Assembly (NCBI GenBank): GCA_902168185.1
Contig: CABHOV010000041.1
Coordinates: forward strand, 1 to 64,000
DNA length: 64,000 bases
Origin: an uncultured Bacteroides sp.
GTDB taxonomy: Bacteria; Bacteroidota; Bacteroidia; Cytophagales; Cyclobacteriaceae
Direction: 5' to 3'
Position 1 is the first letter of the stretch. Every line of letters begins with the position of its first letter. Shown here piece after piece: positions 45,275-54,035 of this stretch. The translations under genes were made by a program, and so were the position numbers. The notes under the pieces are model-generated. The model had not been told where the DNA came from and did no database searches. It worked only from the letters and a program-made list of their open reading frames with translations.

Positions 45275-46653
45275 TTCTCCAATACGATTGTGAAAGTGCT
45301 GCCTTTGCCAAATTCCGATTTCACTTCAATCGTTCCTTTTATCTTACTCAACGCTTCCTTTACTATATATAGTCCCAACCCGGTTCCTTCGGTGTTGAGA
45401 GAAGCTCTGTAAAACATTTCAAATACTTTAGGAAGACTCGCTTCAGGTATACCTTGGCCGTTATCTTCGATAGCAATTCTCACAGTGTCTTTCTCCCGAA
45501 AAAAGACAACCCGTATAAATGGATTCGGTTGATCCAGGTTGTGATACTTCACCGCATTGGCAAGCAAGTTATTGAGCACGATCTTCATTTGACTAAAGTC
45601 CGTTTGAAAAATATGCGATGAACTATATTGATAATCCAGTGATATAGCAGAAGCGCCTTTATTGAATTTTATGTCGGTAATTGAATTGTCGAGCAAGTCC
45701 CTGAGGTTTACTTCCTCGAGCTTTACTTCCATTTTTTTCGATCGTGATAAGCTAAGTATATCTCCAATAACCATGTCCAGTTTTTTCACACGCGCTTCTA
45801 TCATGTCCATAAACGTACGCGCGCGTTCTTCTTCAAACTCAAGCTTACCCAAATACGTAAGACCGAGAATAGAAGCGATGGGTGCACGCAAATCGTGAGA
45901 TGTACTATATAAAAAAAGATCGAGTTCTTTATTCGCCTTTTCAAGTCTCGCGCGTTCGTCTTCTAATAACCACATGATCATACTCATGCCCATCATCGAA
46001 ATGACCAACAAATCGACTACACCGTAAAAATTGGGAATCTCAATTTTGGTTCCAGAGACGTTCAGCACCACAACCAAACAATAGTATAACTGGTAAATGC
46101 TATAGAGTATAAATGAAATGGCAAGAATGCGTTGCCCGAATCCTCTTGAGAACTTTTTATTTTGCAGTACAACTATTCCTGCAACAAGAAATCCTGCTCC
46201 GCTTACAAGTGTGCGACTTCCTACTCGCAGTAGATGACGCATTGAAGCATTTTCCACGGTTTGACTAAAGGCAACTACGGATAATAGTGAAATCAAAAAC
46301 AAGACAAGTAATATAGCTTTGAATTGCCTTCGGTTTACAGCCTTCTCTGTAACGAGCTCGTACGACCCACGTAGAATCAATACTACCTGGAGAAAACAAT
46401 TCATCTGCGCGAAGGTGCTGATAACAAGTCGTGCGGTAGACTGGCTGCGCATAAACAACATTGTTATAACGCCCGTTGCAGCTATATATATAGCGAATGC
46501 AAACCAGCTTAAAGCCCAGGTATACAAGAACCTTCTTCTATATAGTATTCCGAAATGGCGGAAAATGAAAAACAAGATGATACCCAGTATGAACTCTGCC
46601 AGGTAAAGGTAAAGTAATCGTAAAGTTTCTTCCGAAAGGTTTGTTACCCCCAT
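45268..46653 (-). CDS. Membrane sensor histidine kinase
   Basis: Sensor kinase of 461 residues. Six or seven N-terminal membrane segments (about 12-225) form an input region without a recognised sensor domain. A HisKA domain follows, with the phospho-acceptor His in STSHDLRAPI (about residue 255). The HATPase domain has the N box (NNLLANAVKYHN), G1 (EDNGQGIP) and G2 (GTGLGLYIVKEAL). No response-regulator gene is adjacent. It starts 57 bp after the end of the methyltransferase gene on the same strand, so it may be transcribed with the polyketide synthase pair. Confidence 0.9.
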   Translation of the reverse strand: MGVTNLSEETLRLLYLYLAEFILGIILFFIFRHFGILYRRRFLYTWALSWFAFAIYIAATGVITMLFMRSQSTARLVISTFAQMNCFLQVVLILRGSYELVTEKAVNRRQFKAILLVLFLISLLSVVAFSQTVENASMRHLLRVGSRTLVSGAGFLVAGIVVLQNKKFSRGFGQRILAISFILYSIYQLYYCLVVVLNVSGTKIEIPNFYGVVDLLVISMMGMSMIMWLLEDERARLEKANKELDLFLYSTSHDLRAPIASILGLTYLGKLEFEEERARTFMDMIEARVKKLDMVIGDILSLSRSKKMEVKLEEVNLRDLLDNSITDIKFNKGASAISLDYQYSSSHIFQTDFSQMKIVLNNLLANAVKYHNLDQPNPFIRVVFFREKDTVRIAIEDNGQGIPEASLPKVFEMFYRASLNTEGTGLGLYIVKEALSKIKGTIEVKSEFGKGSTFTIVLENA

Positions 46654-46710
46654 TGAGTAATTATTGTGAAAAAATAAGAGAACGCTGTGACAAAGGAAAC
46701 AAGTATTTAA

Positions 46711-47421
46711 CTAGTGGAGTTTTGCAATCACCTGCCATCGGAAAGCCCACTTCCAATGTATAACAAAATCAGTAATTGTAGCTTCCTTCATAATGTCAGT
46801 TAATTCTGTTTTTGTAAAAGCTCGCAATACTGAAAGTGGAGCGTCAAATTTTACCATAGCAGACTTGGAAAATAATTGCGTTAGAAGCCTGATTGAATGA
46901 TATGCCAATGAATGCCTGTGAATATCGTTAATAATGAAACCAACATCAACTTGCTTTTTTAGCTGACTAAAGAATGTACTCAGTTGATGATTGGAGAAGT
47001 GGTGATAAAAAAGTGTGCCGATCACAACATCGAATCTCATGGTTCGGAACTCCTCCGAAAATATATCCATGGATAAAAAACCTATCTCTGGAAAATCTTT
47101 TTGATTCTCACGTGCAAAGCGAATGATATTCGGATTTGCATCAATGCCCACCAGTTTTACATCGACTTTATTTTTTTTAGCCCATTGATGAATCAGGCGA
47201 AGCATATCACCACCACCACATCCCAGGTCTGCAATAATGATTTGCCTGGTTGATCGAACCCTTTTTAAAAGTTTTTTCAACGCATCAATCGTGACATGAT
47301 TTCCTCCAAGCCATGCATTAATGAATTCAAGCTCACGAAGCGTTTGATCTACAACTTCTCCCGAACAATCGAGATCGTCCATAATTTCAATCGCCGTGGA
47401 TCGTATAGAGAAATCAGGCAT
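46711..47421 (-). CDS. SAM-dependent methyltransferase next to type III PKS
   Basis: Class I methyltransferase of 236 residues. The SAM-binding motif is ADLGCGGGDMLRLI, followed by the acidic residue of VGIDANPNII and FDVVIGTLFYHHF. Its start overlaps the end of the type III polyketide synthase gene by 8 bp. It probably O- or C-methylates the synthase product. The C-terminal part (about 150-236) is family-specific and does not reveal the substrate. Confidence 0.82.
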   Translation of the reverse strand: MPDFSIRSTAIEIMDDLDCSGEVVDQTLRELEFINAWLGGNHVTIDALKKLLKRVRSTRQIIIADLGCGGGDMLRLIHQWAKKNKVDVKLVGIDANPNIIRFARENQKDFPEIGFLSMDIFSEEFRTMRFDVVIGTLFYHHFSNHQLSTFFSQLKKQVDVGFIINDIHRHSLAYHSIRLLTQLFSKSAMVKFDAPLSVLRAFTKTELTDIMKEATITDFVIHWKWAFRWQVIAKLH

Positions 47422-48526
47422 TCGAGTTTTCTATTTTTAACAACATGCTCTCAAGGGTAAGCCCGGGTCCGAAAGCAAAACTCAATACCCGTGAACCGTC
47501 ATCATCTGCCGTAATAGTTTTGAAGATCTCATTCAACACGAATATCACGGTTGGAGATGACATGTTTCCGTAGTTCCTTAACACATTATAGGCTGGGTAA
47601 TTTTGTTCTTCAGTAATGCCAAGCTCTTGTTGAATCGCTTCGAGAATTTTTTTCCCACCAGGATGTATAGCAAAGTAGCGTATATCCACACCGTTATTGG
47701 AAATCTTTTGCAGCAATACATTGGTAAGTGTGCGTATACCCTTCTTTATGATGTCCGGTACATAAGTAGATAACTTCATTTCAAACCCAAGATCACCTAT
47801 ACTCCACGCCATATCGTGTTGACCTTCTGGTGCGAGGTCGCTGTGAAAAGCTTCGAGCTTTAAACGTTTTGTTGACCTGCTTGCCTCACCTTCCACCAAT
47901 ATAGCAGCAGAGCCATCTGCGAAGAGCGCATTGGCCAAAAAATTATCATCGGTTGGTTGCTTCTGAAAATGAAGACTGCAAAGCTCCGTGCATACAATCA
48001 ATACTTTCGACGTTGAATCGGCTTTGCAAAATGCATCAGCAACTTTCAAGGCATTGAACGCTGCATAACAACCCATAAAGGTAATGCTGGTACGTTGTAT
48101 AGATGAAGATAAATACAGCTTCTGTACAAGTTCAATATCAAGTCCGGGTGCATACATACCGGTGCAGCAAACAACAATTAAATGTGTTATCGTCTGCAAA
48201 TTATAGTCTGGCACTGATGCCTGTAAATTTTTGACGGCGGACAGACTCAGTGTAAGGGCATGCTCCTGAAAAGCCAGTTGTCTTTTGCCTGTTGACGGGA
48301 AAGGTTCAGAGTCAGCAGTGTTTGGATAAAATGAAAAAGATTCTTCTTTACCATAATCTTCCAGTACAGTATATCTATAGTCTATCCCACTTGCTTTAAA
48401 AATTGTGTGAAGCTTCCGGCTGTCGTAAGAATTAAGATGCATGGTTTTTTCCATGAACCTGGCGATTGTTGATTGATTGAAGCGATGTGGAGGATTAGCC
48501 GTTCCAATGGCACTGATGTAGCTCAT
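47414..48526 (-). CDS. Type III polyketide synthase
   Basis: Chalcone/stilbene-synthase-like ketosynthase of 370 residues, extending an acyl starter with malonyl-CoA units. The catalytic triad is Cys153 (FMGCYAAFNAL), His288 (FAIHPGGKK) and Asn321 (RNYGNMSSP). The loop GPGLTLE near the C-terminus is the family GFGPG-type signature. Homologues make alkylresorcinols or alkylpyrones from fatty acyl-CoA. Starter and product cannot be read from sequence. With the methyltransferase it forms a minimal two-gene pathway. Confidence 0.92.
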   Translation of the reverse strand: MSYISAIGTANPPHRFNQSTIARFMEKTMHLNSYDSRKLHTIFKASGIDYRYTVLEDYGKEESFSFYPNTADSEPFPSTGKRQLAFQEHALTLSLSAVKNLQASVPDYNLQTITHLIVVCCTGMYAPGLDIELVQKLYLSSSIQRTSITFMGCYAAFNALKVADAFCKADSTSKVLIVCTELCSLHFQKQPTDDNFLANALFADGSAAILVEGEASRSTKRLKLEAFHSDLAPEGQHDMAWSIGDLGFEMKLSTYVPDIIKKGIRTLTNVLLQKISNNGVDIRYFAIHPGGKKILEAIQQELGITEEQNYPAYNVLRNYGNMSSPTVIFVLNEIFKTITADDDGSRVLSFAFGPGLTLESMLLKIENSNA

Positions 48527-48620
48527 TCCTTCTAATATATAATTAAAACCTTTCTATAGGGGTTGAGTTCTTAAACGATTAAAAAACTGTGTTATACCAC
48601 TAAAGGGAAGGTTTTCCACA

Positions 48621-48650
48621 AAAATAATAGGGCCGCTATTAAGCAGCCCT
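48621..48650 (-). terminator. Terminator of DinB-like gene
   Basis: AGGGCCGCT (48629-48637) pairs with AGCAGCCCT (48642-48650), with one mismatch. On the minus strand it is followed by ATTATTTTT. Confidence 0.65.
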
Positions 48651-48659
48651 ACTACTAGC

Positions 48660-49220
48660 TCAGAATAACTTTTCGCCCGGAGGAGTAATACCTTTTAAGC
48701 GAAGATAAACCGTGGTTTGTCCCCTATGATGGGTTTGATGTTCAAAAACTTTATCGAGTGCCGTGCTCCGGTTCATATCGAAGTTGAAAACTTTTACCAT
48801 CTCCAGCATCTTTTGGTCATTCATATCTTTTACACCTGCTATAACAAAATCATAACTTTCCATCACAGCCTTCGTGACCTCTGCTTTACTTTTTGCCTTA
48901 TCAGATTTTTCAAGTGCACCGAATGCTACCGGGCTTGTCTTGCCAGTGGCGGTAGCTCCTATACCATAGTTAGCTTCTGCGAGGTGCATCATTTGCTGGC
49001 CGAACGTTCGCATATCTGCTGTTGGCTTGAAACTGAACGTTTCTTCGGAAGCAGCATCGAGGTAGTCTTTCGTATAGGCTTTCGCTCGTTCCCAATTAGC
49101 AGTAACCTGGCTTGCAGCAACGAATGATGGAGCGGGAGATTGATCTTTTGAAGTGAAAGCAACAAGAGCAAACATAACCGTTACAATAACGGCAGAGATA
49201 ATGAGGGTTGATTTTTTCAT
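48660..49220 (-). CDS. Exported DinB-like protein
   Basis: Protein of 186 residues with an N-terminal hydrophobic segment (residues 7-22) that is either a signal peptide or an anchor. The rest is a DinB/YfiT four-helix bundle. Metal-ligand histidines are visible in MMHLAEANYG and FEHQTHHRGQTTVYLRLKG, in the positions of the family. DinB-like proteins are often thiol-dependent metalloenzymes; this one would act outside the cytoplasm. The target is unknown. Confidence 0.78.
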   Translation of the reverse strand: MKKSTLIISAVIVTVMFALVAFTSKDQSPAPSFVAASQVTANWERAKAYTKDYLDAASEETFSFKPTADMRTFGQQMMHLAEANYGIGATATGKTSPVAFGALEKSDKAKSKAEVTKAVMESYDFVIAGVKDMNDQKMLEMVKVFNFDMNRSTALDKVFEHQTHHRGQTTVYLRLKGITPPGEKLF

Positions 49221-49299
49221 AACATGTGATTGTTAAGTGGATATCTAAGATACAGATAAACAAGATGATGATGATTACGAAAGAGTCACTTTTTACGGG

Positions 49300-49452
49300 C
49301 TATAAGAATGGTGCGACTTCTTTCAGTTTCGGTTCATCATCATTATTGGACACTTCAATCACACTATATTCCGGATGGTCAAAAAAAAATCTGATGAGTA
49401 CAACCTCTTTAATACCTTTCGTGTCTATAATCCATGACCCCTTAAAGTAATG
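49300..49452 (-). pseudogene. Possible gene remnant without start codon
   Basis: A 50-codon open frame on the minus strand ends in TAG (49300-49302). It has a protein-like composition (KGIKEVVLIRFFFDHPEYSV, then an acidic NNDDEP segment). No ATG, GTG or TTG precedes this core. An ATG occurs one base out of frame, directly before the ATT codon of SWIID. A 9-base T run lies inside the frame. It may be a decayed or frameshifted small gene. I do not recognise the family. Confidence 0.3.
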
Positions 49453-49545
49453 TTAACAAAACGAAAAATTTTACTGGTACTGGGAATCGTTGTGGCAATT
49501 GTGATTGGCCTTTATACCGGCCTGTTTGGAATGACGATGGCGTAA
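49450..49545 (+). CDS. Small single-pass membrane protein, 31 residues
   Basis: ATG at 49450, TAA at 49543-49545. The peptide begins MLTKRK, has a strongly hydrophobic segment of about 19 residues with GIVVAIVIGLYTG, and ends FGMTMA. The positive N-terminus predicts a cytoplasmic N-terminus. The frame is followed 45 bp later by a perfect terminator. Small membrane peptides of this kind are often missed by gene callers. Expression and conservation are not known to me. Confidence 0.5.
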   Translation: MLTKRKILLVLGIVVAIVIGLYTGLFGMTMA

Positions 49546-49590
49546 TTTCAAAAGTTATTGAAGTATTACAATTCTCCTATAAGCACAACA

Positions 49591-49622
49591 AAAAAATCCT
49601 TAAGAACTCTTAAGGATTTTTT
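49591..49622. terminator. Bidirectional terminator
   Basis: A perfect 13-bp stem (49591-49603 with 49610-49622) with A-tract and T-tract arms and a 6-nt loop. It serves uvrA on the minus strand and could serve the small ORF on the plus strand. Confidence 0.9.
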
Positions 49623-49652
49623 ATAGTGTGTATATGAAGGATTGATATTGGA

Positions 49653-52517
49653 CTACCCTAATTTCTTTCTTAAAAAGTCAGCGGTATATCCTTTACCTTT
49701 CTTTATCATTTCTTCAGGTGTACCTTCAAACATCAGTGTACCGCCTCTTTTCTCGCCACCTTCAGGCCCCATATCGATGATCCAGTCAGCACACTTTATA
49801 ACCTCCATGTTGTGTTCAATGATGATTACGCTATGACCCTGATCAACCAATGCATTTATAGCCTTGAGTAATTTTGATATGTCATGAAAGTGCAATCCGG
49901 TTGTAGGCTCATCGAAAATGAATAGTATATGTCCTTCGGGAGAATTTCTTCCCAGGAAAGATGCCAGCTTAACACGTTGTGCTTCGCCACCACTTAATGA
50001 GTTAGAGGATTGACCAAGCTTTACATAGCCAAGGCCTACATCATTTAAAGGAAGAATTTTATCGTATACTGCTTTTTTATCGCGGAAGAAATTCAAACCT
50101 TCCTCAACAGTCATGTCGAGTATATCTGCGATGTTCTTTCCGTTATACTCAATTTCAAGAACCTCTTGTTTAAAGCGTTTGCCATGGCAGCTCTCGCACT
50201 TTAAAAATATATCAGCCATGAATTGCATTTCAACTCTGATCTCCCCTTCACCTTCACATGTTTCACAACGTCCGCCTTCTACGTTAAAAGAAAAATGCGA
50301 AGGCTTATAGCCGCGTTGTTTTGACAGCGCCTGATCAGCATATAAATTCCGAATCGCATCATACGCTTTTACATAACTAATCGGGTTTGAGCGCGATGAT
50401 TTGCCGATTGGATTCTGATCAACGAATTCAACCTGTGTGATCTTCTGATAGTCGCCCTCTAGCTTATCATATTTACCAGGAGATTCAGCAACAGAACCAC
50501 TCAGCCTTCCGACAGAAGGATAAAGTATTTTTTTAATCAAGGTAGATTTACCCGAACCGCTCACACCTGTAACAACCGTTAATATACCCATCGGAAATTT
50601 AACCGTCAGGTTTTTTAGATTGTTCTCTCTGGCACCATGTACGGTTACAGAGTCTTTCCATTTTCTTCTAACGGTGGGCGTAACAATTTCTTCTTTGCCC
50701 GTGAGGTAATCGGTTGTATGCGATTTCATTTTACCGTTGATGTCTTTCAGTGAGCCTTGAAAAACAAGTTCACCTCCATGACTACCTGCATCGGGACCTA
50801 TATCTATAATCTGATCGGCAGCACGCATGATTTCTTCTTCATGCTCTACCACAATTACCGTGTTGCCCAGGTCGCGTAACGTTTTTAAAACGCTTATCAT
50901 GCGATCTGTATCTTTTGGATGTAGTCCTATACTTGGTTCATCGAGTATATACATGGATCCCACCAGGGCACTACCTAATGATGTAGCAAGTTTAATCCGC
51001 TGGTATTCTCCACCCGATAATGTTGATGTGATCCTGTTAAGGGTAAGATAACCTAGTCCTACTTTCGTAAGGTATTCAAGTCGCGAATGAATCTCTGTTA
51101 AAATTCTCTCCGAAATTTTTTGTTCGTGTACGGGTAACTTAAGGCTCTCAAAAAACACAAGTCCTTCTTCAATAGGCAGAAGCACTATATCTGTGATAGA
51201 CGTGTCTACAATCTTCACATACTGAGCATCTTTTCGCAGACGAGTACCTTTGCAATCAGGGCAGTTTGTTCTTCCGCGATAGCGTGACAGCATTACCCTA
51301 TATTGTATCTTATGTGTTTTCGATTCAAGATATTTAAAGAAGCCGTTTATACCATCGAAGTATTCATTGCCTGTCCACAATAACTCTTGTTGTTTTTTTG
51401 TGAGTTCATTGTATGGCCTATGTATAGGGAAATCGAATTTTATACCGTTCTTAAGTAAAGGCTTCTGCCATTCACTCATTGCTTCGCTGCGCCATGGAGC
51501 AACAGCACCTTCGTAAACCGAAAGCGATTTATCCGGAATCACCAGGTCTTCATCAATTCCAAGAACTTTACCAAAGCCTTCACAGGTCTGGCAGGCACCA
51601 TATGGATTATTAAAGCTGAAGAAATTGACAGAAGGCTCAGTGAACGTCATGTCATCCAATTCAAAGCGATCGGAGAAATGTAGTTTGTCGCGACCTTCCG
51701 CATATACTATACAATCACCTTCACCTTCAAAGAATGAAGTTTGCACCGAATCCGATATCCTGAAGGTTGTGTCTTCGTCTTCCGGATTTACACTGGCTCG
51801 GTCTATCAGAATTTCAATATCGCCTTCAACCTTAAGAGGCTTTTTCTTTTTAGCTCCTTCTGCTTCTACGCCTATTAACTCTTCAATGAATTTTACTTCA
51901 CCATTCACAAGTATTCTTGCAAAGCCCTTGCTAAGAAGAAGGTTAAGTTCGTCTGTAAGCTTTCTTCCTTTTTTAATATGTAGTGGACACGCAATCATGA
52001 CACGTGTTCCGGCAGGAAGTTTATTGATAACATCGACTACCGTTGTAACAGTATCACGCTTTACTTCTTTACCACTGATTGGAGAATATGTTTTACCGAT
52101 GCGTGCAAAGAGCAGTTTGAGATAATCATAAATTTCCGTTGTTGTTCCAACGGTTGAACGTGGATTTCGGGTGTTAACTTTTTGTTCGATTGCTATAGCA
52201 GGAGATACACCACGTATATAATCAACCTCAGGTTTTTCCATTCGCCCTAAAAATTGACGGGCGTATGAACTCAGACTTTCTACATACATGCGTTGCCCTT
52301 CAGCGAAGAGCGTATCAAAAGCAAGCGATGATTTTCCTGAACCGGAAAGCCCCGTTATAACAACAAGCTTATTGCGGGGAATAGCAACGCTCAAATTCTT
52401 GAGGTTGTTAACCCGTGCTCGTTTAATGATAATATACTCCTTAGGGTTGAGTTCGTCTAAATATGTATCGTTGGTAGGTAATGCCTGACTCACGGGGTCT
52501 CCTTTTTTATTGTGCAT
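49653..52517 (-). CDS. uvrA: Excinuclease ABC subunit A
   Basis: Nucleotide-excision-repair damage sensor of 954 residues with two ABC ATPase cassettes. Walker A motifs are [12 protein letters not shown] near residue 57 and [13 protein letters not shown] near 645. Both signature LSGGE motifs and both Walker B aspartates ([22 protein letters not shown]) are present. The C-terminal zinc module is intact (CETCEGEG, then CESCHG). In the first zinc module the leading CxxC is replaced by DDMT-type residues, leaving only ACQTC, so that finger probably does not bind zinc. The ATG at 52517 is a normal start. Confidence 0.93.
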   Translation of the reverse strand: MHNKKGDPVSQALPTNDTYLDELNPKEYIIIKRARVNNLKNLSVAIPRNKLVVITGLSGSGKSSLAFDTLFAEGQRMYVESLSSYARQFLGRMEKPEVDYIRGVSPAIAIEQKVNTRNPRSTVGTTTEIYDYLKLLFARIGKTYSPISGKEVKRDTVTTVVDVINKLPAGTRVMIACPLHIKKGRKLTDELNLLLSKGFARILVNGEVKFIEELIGVEAEGAKKKKPLKVEGDIEILIDRASVNPEDEDTTFRISDSVQTSFFEGEGDCIVYAEGRDKLHFSDRFELDDMTFTEPSVNFFSFNNPYGACQTCEGFGKVLGIDEDLVIPDKSLSVYEGAVAPWRSEAMSEWQKPLLKNGIKFDFPIHRPYNELTKKQQELLWTGNEYFDGINGFFKYLESKTHKIQYRVMLSRYRGRTNCPDCKGTRLRKDAQYVKIVDTSITDIVLLPIEEGLVFFESLKLPVHEQKISERILTEIHSRLEYLTKVGLGYLTLNRITSTLSGGEYQRIKLATSLGSALVGSMYILDEPSIGLHPKDTDRMISVLKTLRDLGNTVIVVEHEEEIMRAADQIIDIGPDAGSHGGELVFQGSLKDINGKMKSHTTDYLTGKEEIVTPTVRRKWKDSVTVHGARENNLKNLTVKFPMGILTVVTGVSGSGKSTLIKKILYPSVGRLSGSVAESPGKYDKLEGDYQKITQVEFVDQNPIGKSSRSNPISYVKAYDAIRNLYADQALSKQRGYKPSHFSFNVEGGRCETCEGEGEIRVEMQFMADIFLKCESCHGKRFKQEVLEIEYNGKNIADILDMTVEEGLNFFRDKKAVYDKILPLNDVGLGYVKLGQSSNSLSGGEAQRVKLASFLGRNSPEGHILFIFDEPTTGLHFHDISKLLKAINALVDQGHSVIIIEHNMEVIKCADWIIDMGPEGGEKRGGTLMFEGTPEEMIKKGKGYTADFLRKKLG

Positions 52518-52594
52518 TCAAAGTAAACAATCTTTCTTCTTTAAAAAATCTTTCCAGCGATATGCCGGATATATAGTAGAAAGCAAAAAAGAAA

Positions 52595-52618
52595 AACACC
52601 ATCTGGATGGATGGTGTT
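52595..52618 (-). terminator. Terminator of acidic-protein gene
   Basis: AACACCATC (52595-52603) pairs with GATGGTGTT (52610-52618). On the minus strand TTTTTCTTTTTT follows. It separates the acidic-protein gene from uvrA downstream on the same strand. Confidence 0.85.
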
Positions 52619-52651
52619 CATCAATACTGAAATAAATTATTAAACCTGTAA

Positions 52652-53050
52652 TTAACTGTCAAAGTCGGGGTCATAGCTGGCTTCGCGACCACCTTTGCCA
52701 CCACCGTCTTCATCATAATCGTCACCACCGCTACCAGCAGCATAGTCGTCAGAAGATGATGCATCAAAATCATCATCACCAGCACCAGGCGTAGCGTTGT
52801 CGAATTCATCTTTGTTCGGAGTAGAGTCAAGATCATACTCTCCTTCACTATTTTTAGTGACCGGTACTTTCACCAGGTAAGTAGCATCTTCGGTTTCGAG
52901 CGGGAAAACGAAGATTGGCTCTTTCTTGGCGTTTGTAATTCTGGTAATGCTGCTCTCATATCCATTAGGATACTGATCCTGCACTAATTCTTTCAAATCT
53001 TCTGTGAGATTCTCAAGACTCTTTATAACTTTTTTCTTGCTTACTGCCAT
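52652..53050 (-). CDS. Conserved acidic protein of unknown function
   Basis: Protein of 132 residues. The first 75 form a compact domain (MAVSKKKVIKSLENL, FVFPLETEDATYLVKVPV). The last 55 are an acidic, Gly- and Asp-rich tail (about 78-132) that is probably disordered. From memory the N-terminal pattern occurs widely in Bacteroidota and is sometimes labelled DNA primase by mistake; there is no primase motif. It is divergent from the ECF sigma gene and co-oriented with uvrA, with a terminator between. Function unknown. Confidence 0.72.
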   Translation of the reverse strand: MAVSKKKVIKSLENLTEDLKELVQDQYPNGYESSITRITNAKKEPIFVFPLETEDATYLVKVPVTKNSEGEYDLDSTPNKDEFDNATPGAGDDDFDASSSDDYAAGSGGDDYDEDGGGKGGREASYDPDFDS

Positions 53051-53127
53051 ACTCGGGGTGACACAATTTTTCTGCGGGCAAATAGCTAAAGAAATTATGT
53101 GAGAGGCAAGAATTTTTAAAAATTTTT

Positions 53128-53157
53128 TTGCGCTAATCCAGAAACTTTCTATCTTTT
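53128..53157 (+). promoter_or_regulatory. Promoter of ECF sigma gene
   Basis: TTTG with TTG at 53128-53130, a 19-nt spacer and TATCTTTT (53150-53157, one mismatch to TAnnTTTG). This is a housekeeping-type promoter; the leader would be about 65 nt. Confidence 0.6.
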
Positions 53158-53227
53158 CAAACCAATTCTTAACACAAACCCCTACAATATCGAATTAGAG
53201 CTCTACGTTACCTAAATGTGAGACAGA

Positions 53228-53878
53228 ATGATTGACAGCAGATTCAGCGACAGCCAACTAGTGTCGCTCTATCAAAACGGTAACGAAGAAGCTTTCGAAA
53301 CGCTCCTGCACCGACACAAGTCTAAACTTTATACAGCGATCTACTTGATTGTAAAAGATCGATATACCGCAGAAGACTTACTCCAGGAAACCTTTGTGAA
53401 AGCGATAAATACCATTCGTGGCGGAAGGTATAATGAGGAAGGGAAATTTCTTCCCTGGATCAGTCGTATTGCCCATAATTTGGCAATCGATCATTTCCGG
53501 AAAGATAAACGCTATCCGGAAGTAGTGCTTGAGGATGGAAGCCGCGTATTTAACTCATTAGAGTTTGCGGAAGAGTCGATGGAAGACAAACAGGTATTTC
53601 GTGACACGCGCTCCAAGCTGCGTGACTATATTAAAGAACTACCTACGGAGCAAAAGCAGGTGCTGATTATGAGGCATTATTTGCAGATGAGCTTTCAGGA
53701 GATCGCCGATCGCACCGGAGTAAGTATTAATACTGCTCTGGGAAGAATGCGATATGCGTTGATAAACCTGCGTAAGAAGATGATCAAATATAGAGCCTAT
53801 GATAAAAACTTTTACGCAAACGGACTTGATGAGGTATTTATACCAAGAGACTACGGAGGAGGAGAGCAGGGAGATTGA
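53228..53878 (+). CDS. ECF-type RNA polymerase sigma factor
   Basis: Sigma-70 family factor of 216 residues. Region 2 is RYTAEDLLQETFVKAINTI followed by GKFLPWISRIAHNLAIDHFRKDKR. Region 4 is LPTEQKQVLIMRHYLQMSFQEIADRTGVSINTALGRMRYALINL. The C-terminal 25 residues extend past region 4 and are encoded in a stretch that also codes for the next protein. The partner at 53799 is therefore the likely regulator. Co-transcription is assured by the overlap. Target genes are unknown. Confidence 0.92.
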   Translation: MIDSRFSDSQLVSLYQNGNEEAFETLLHRHKSKLYTAIYLIVKDRYTAEDLLQETFVKAINTIRGGRYNEEGKFLPWISRIAHNLAIDHFRKDKRYPEVVLEDGSRVFNSLEFAEESMEDKQVFRDTRSKLRDYIKELPTEQKQVLIMRHYLQMSFQEIADRTGVSINTALGRMRYALINLRKKMIKYRAYDKNFYANGLDEVFIPRDYGGGEQGD

Positions 53879-54035
53879 CAGAGCCCTTCTCTGCGATGGT
53901 GAATTAAAAGCACTCTACAATGAGCTGTGCGACATGATGAGAGTCATGAATGATGCGCAGCTTCAGCCGGCAGCTTCAACGGTGCTCAATATTTTGAGCT
54001 ACGCGAAACAGTTGCAGGAAAAGAGAGCGCATTAA
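53799..54035 (+). CDS. Probable cytoplasmic anti-sigma factor
   Basis: Acidic, helical protein of 78 residues with no membrane segment and no zinc-binding HxxxCxxC. It begins MIKTFTQTDLMRYLYQE, and the segment TTEEESREIDRALLCDGELKALYNEL resembles the first helices of anti-sigma zf-HC2-type domains. It starts 80 bp before the end of the sigma gene in another frame, so 26 codons are read in two frames. The position and fold suggest it binds the sigma factor; this is inference. The stop is directly adjacent to the stop of the convergent DUF1080 gene. Confidence 0.68.
   Translation: MIKTFTQTDLMRYLYQETTEEESREIDRALLCDGELKALYNELCDMMRVMNDAQLQPAASTVLNILSYAKQLQEKRAH

Noticed and set aside
49226-49450. 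74-codon plus-strand frame ending at the small membrane ORF
   Set aside because: It is Ser-rich as expected for the antisense of a coding frame, needs a GTG start, and the opposite strand looks more protein-like.
53054-53062. GTGACACAA as a second ECF41-type promoter
   Set aside because: The orientation and sequence do not give TGTCACA, and no GTC lies at the right distance.
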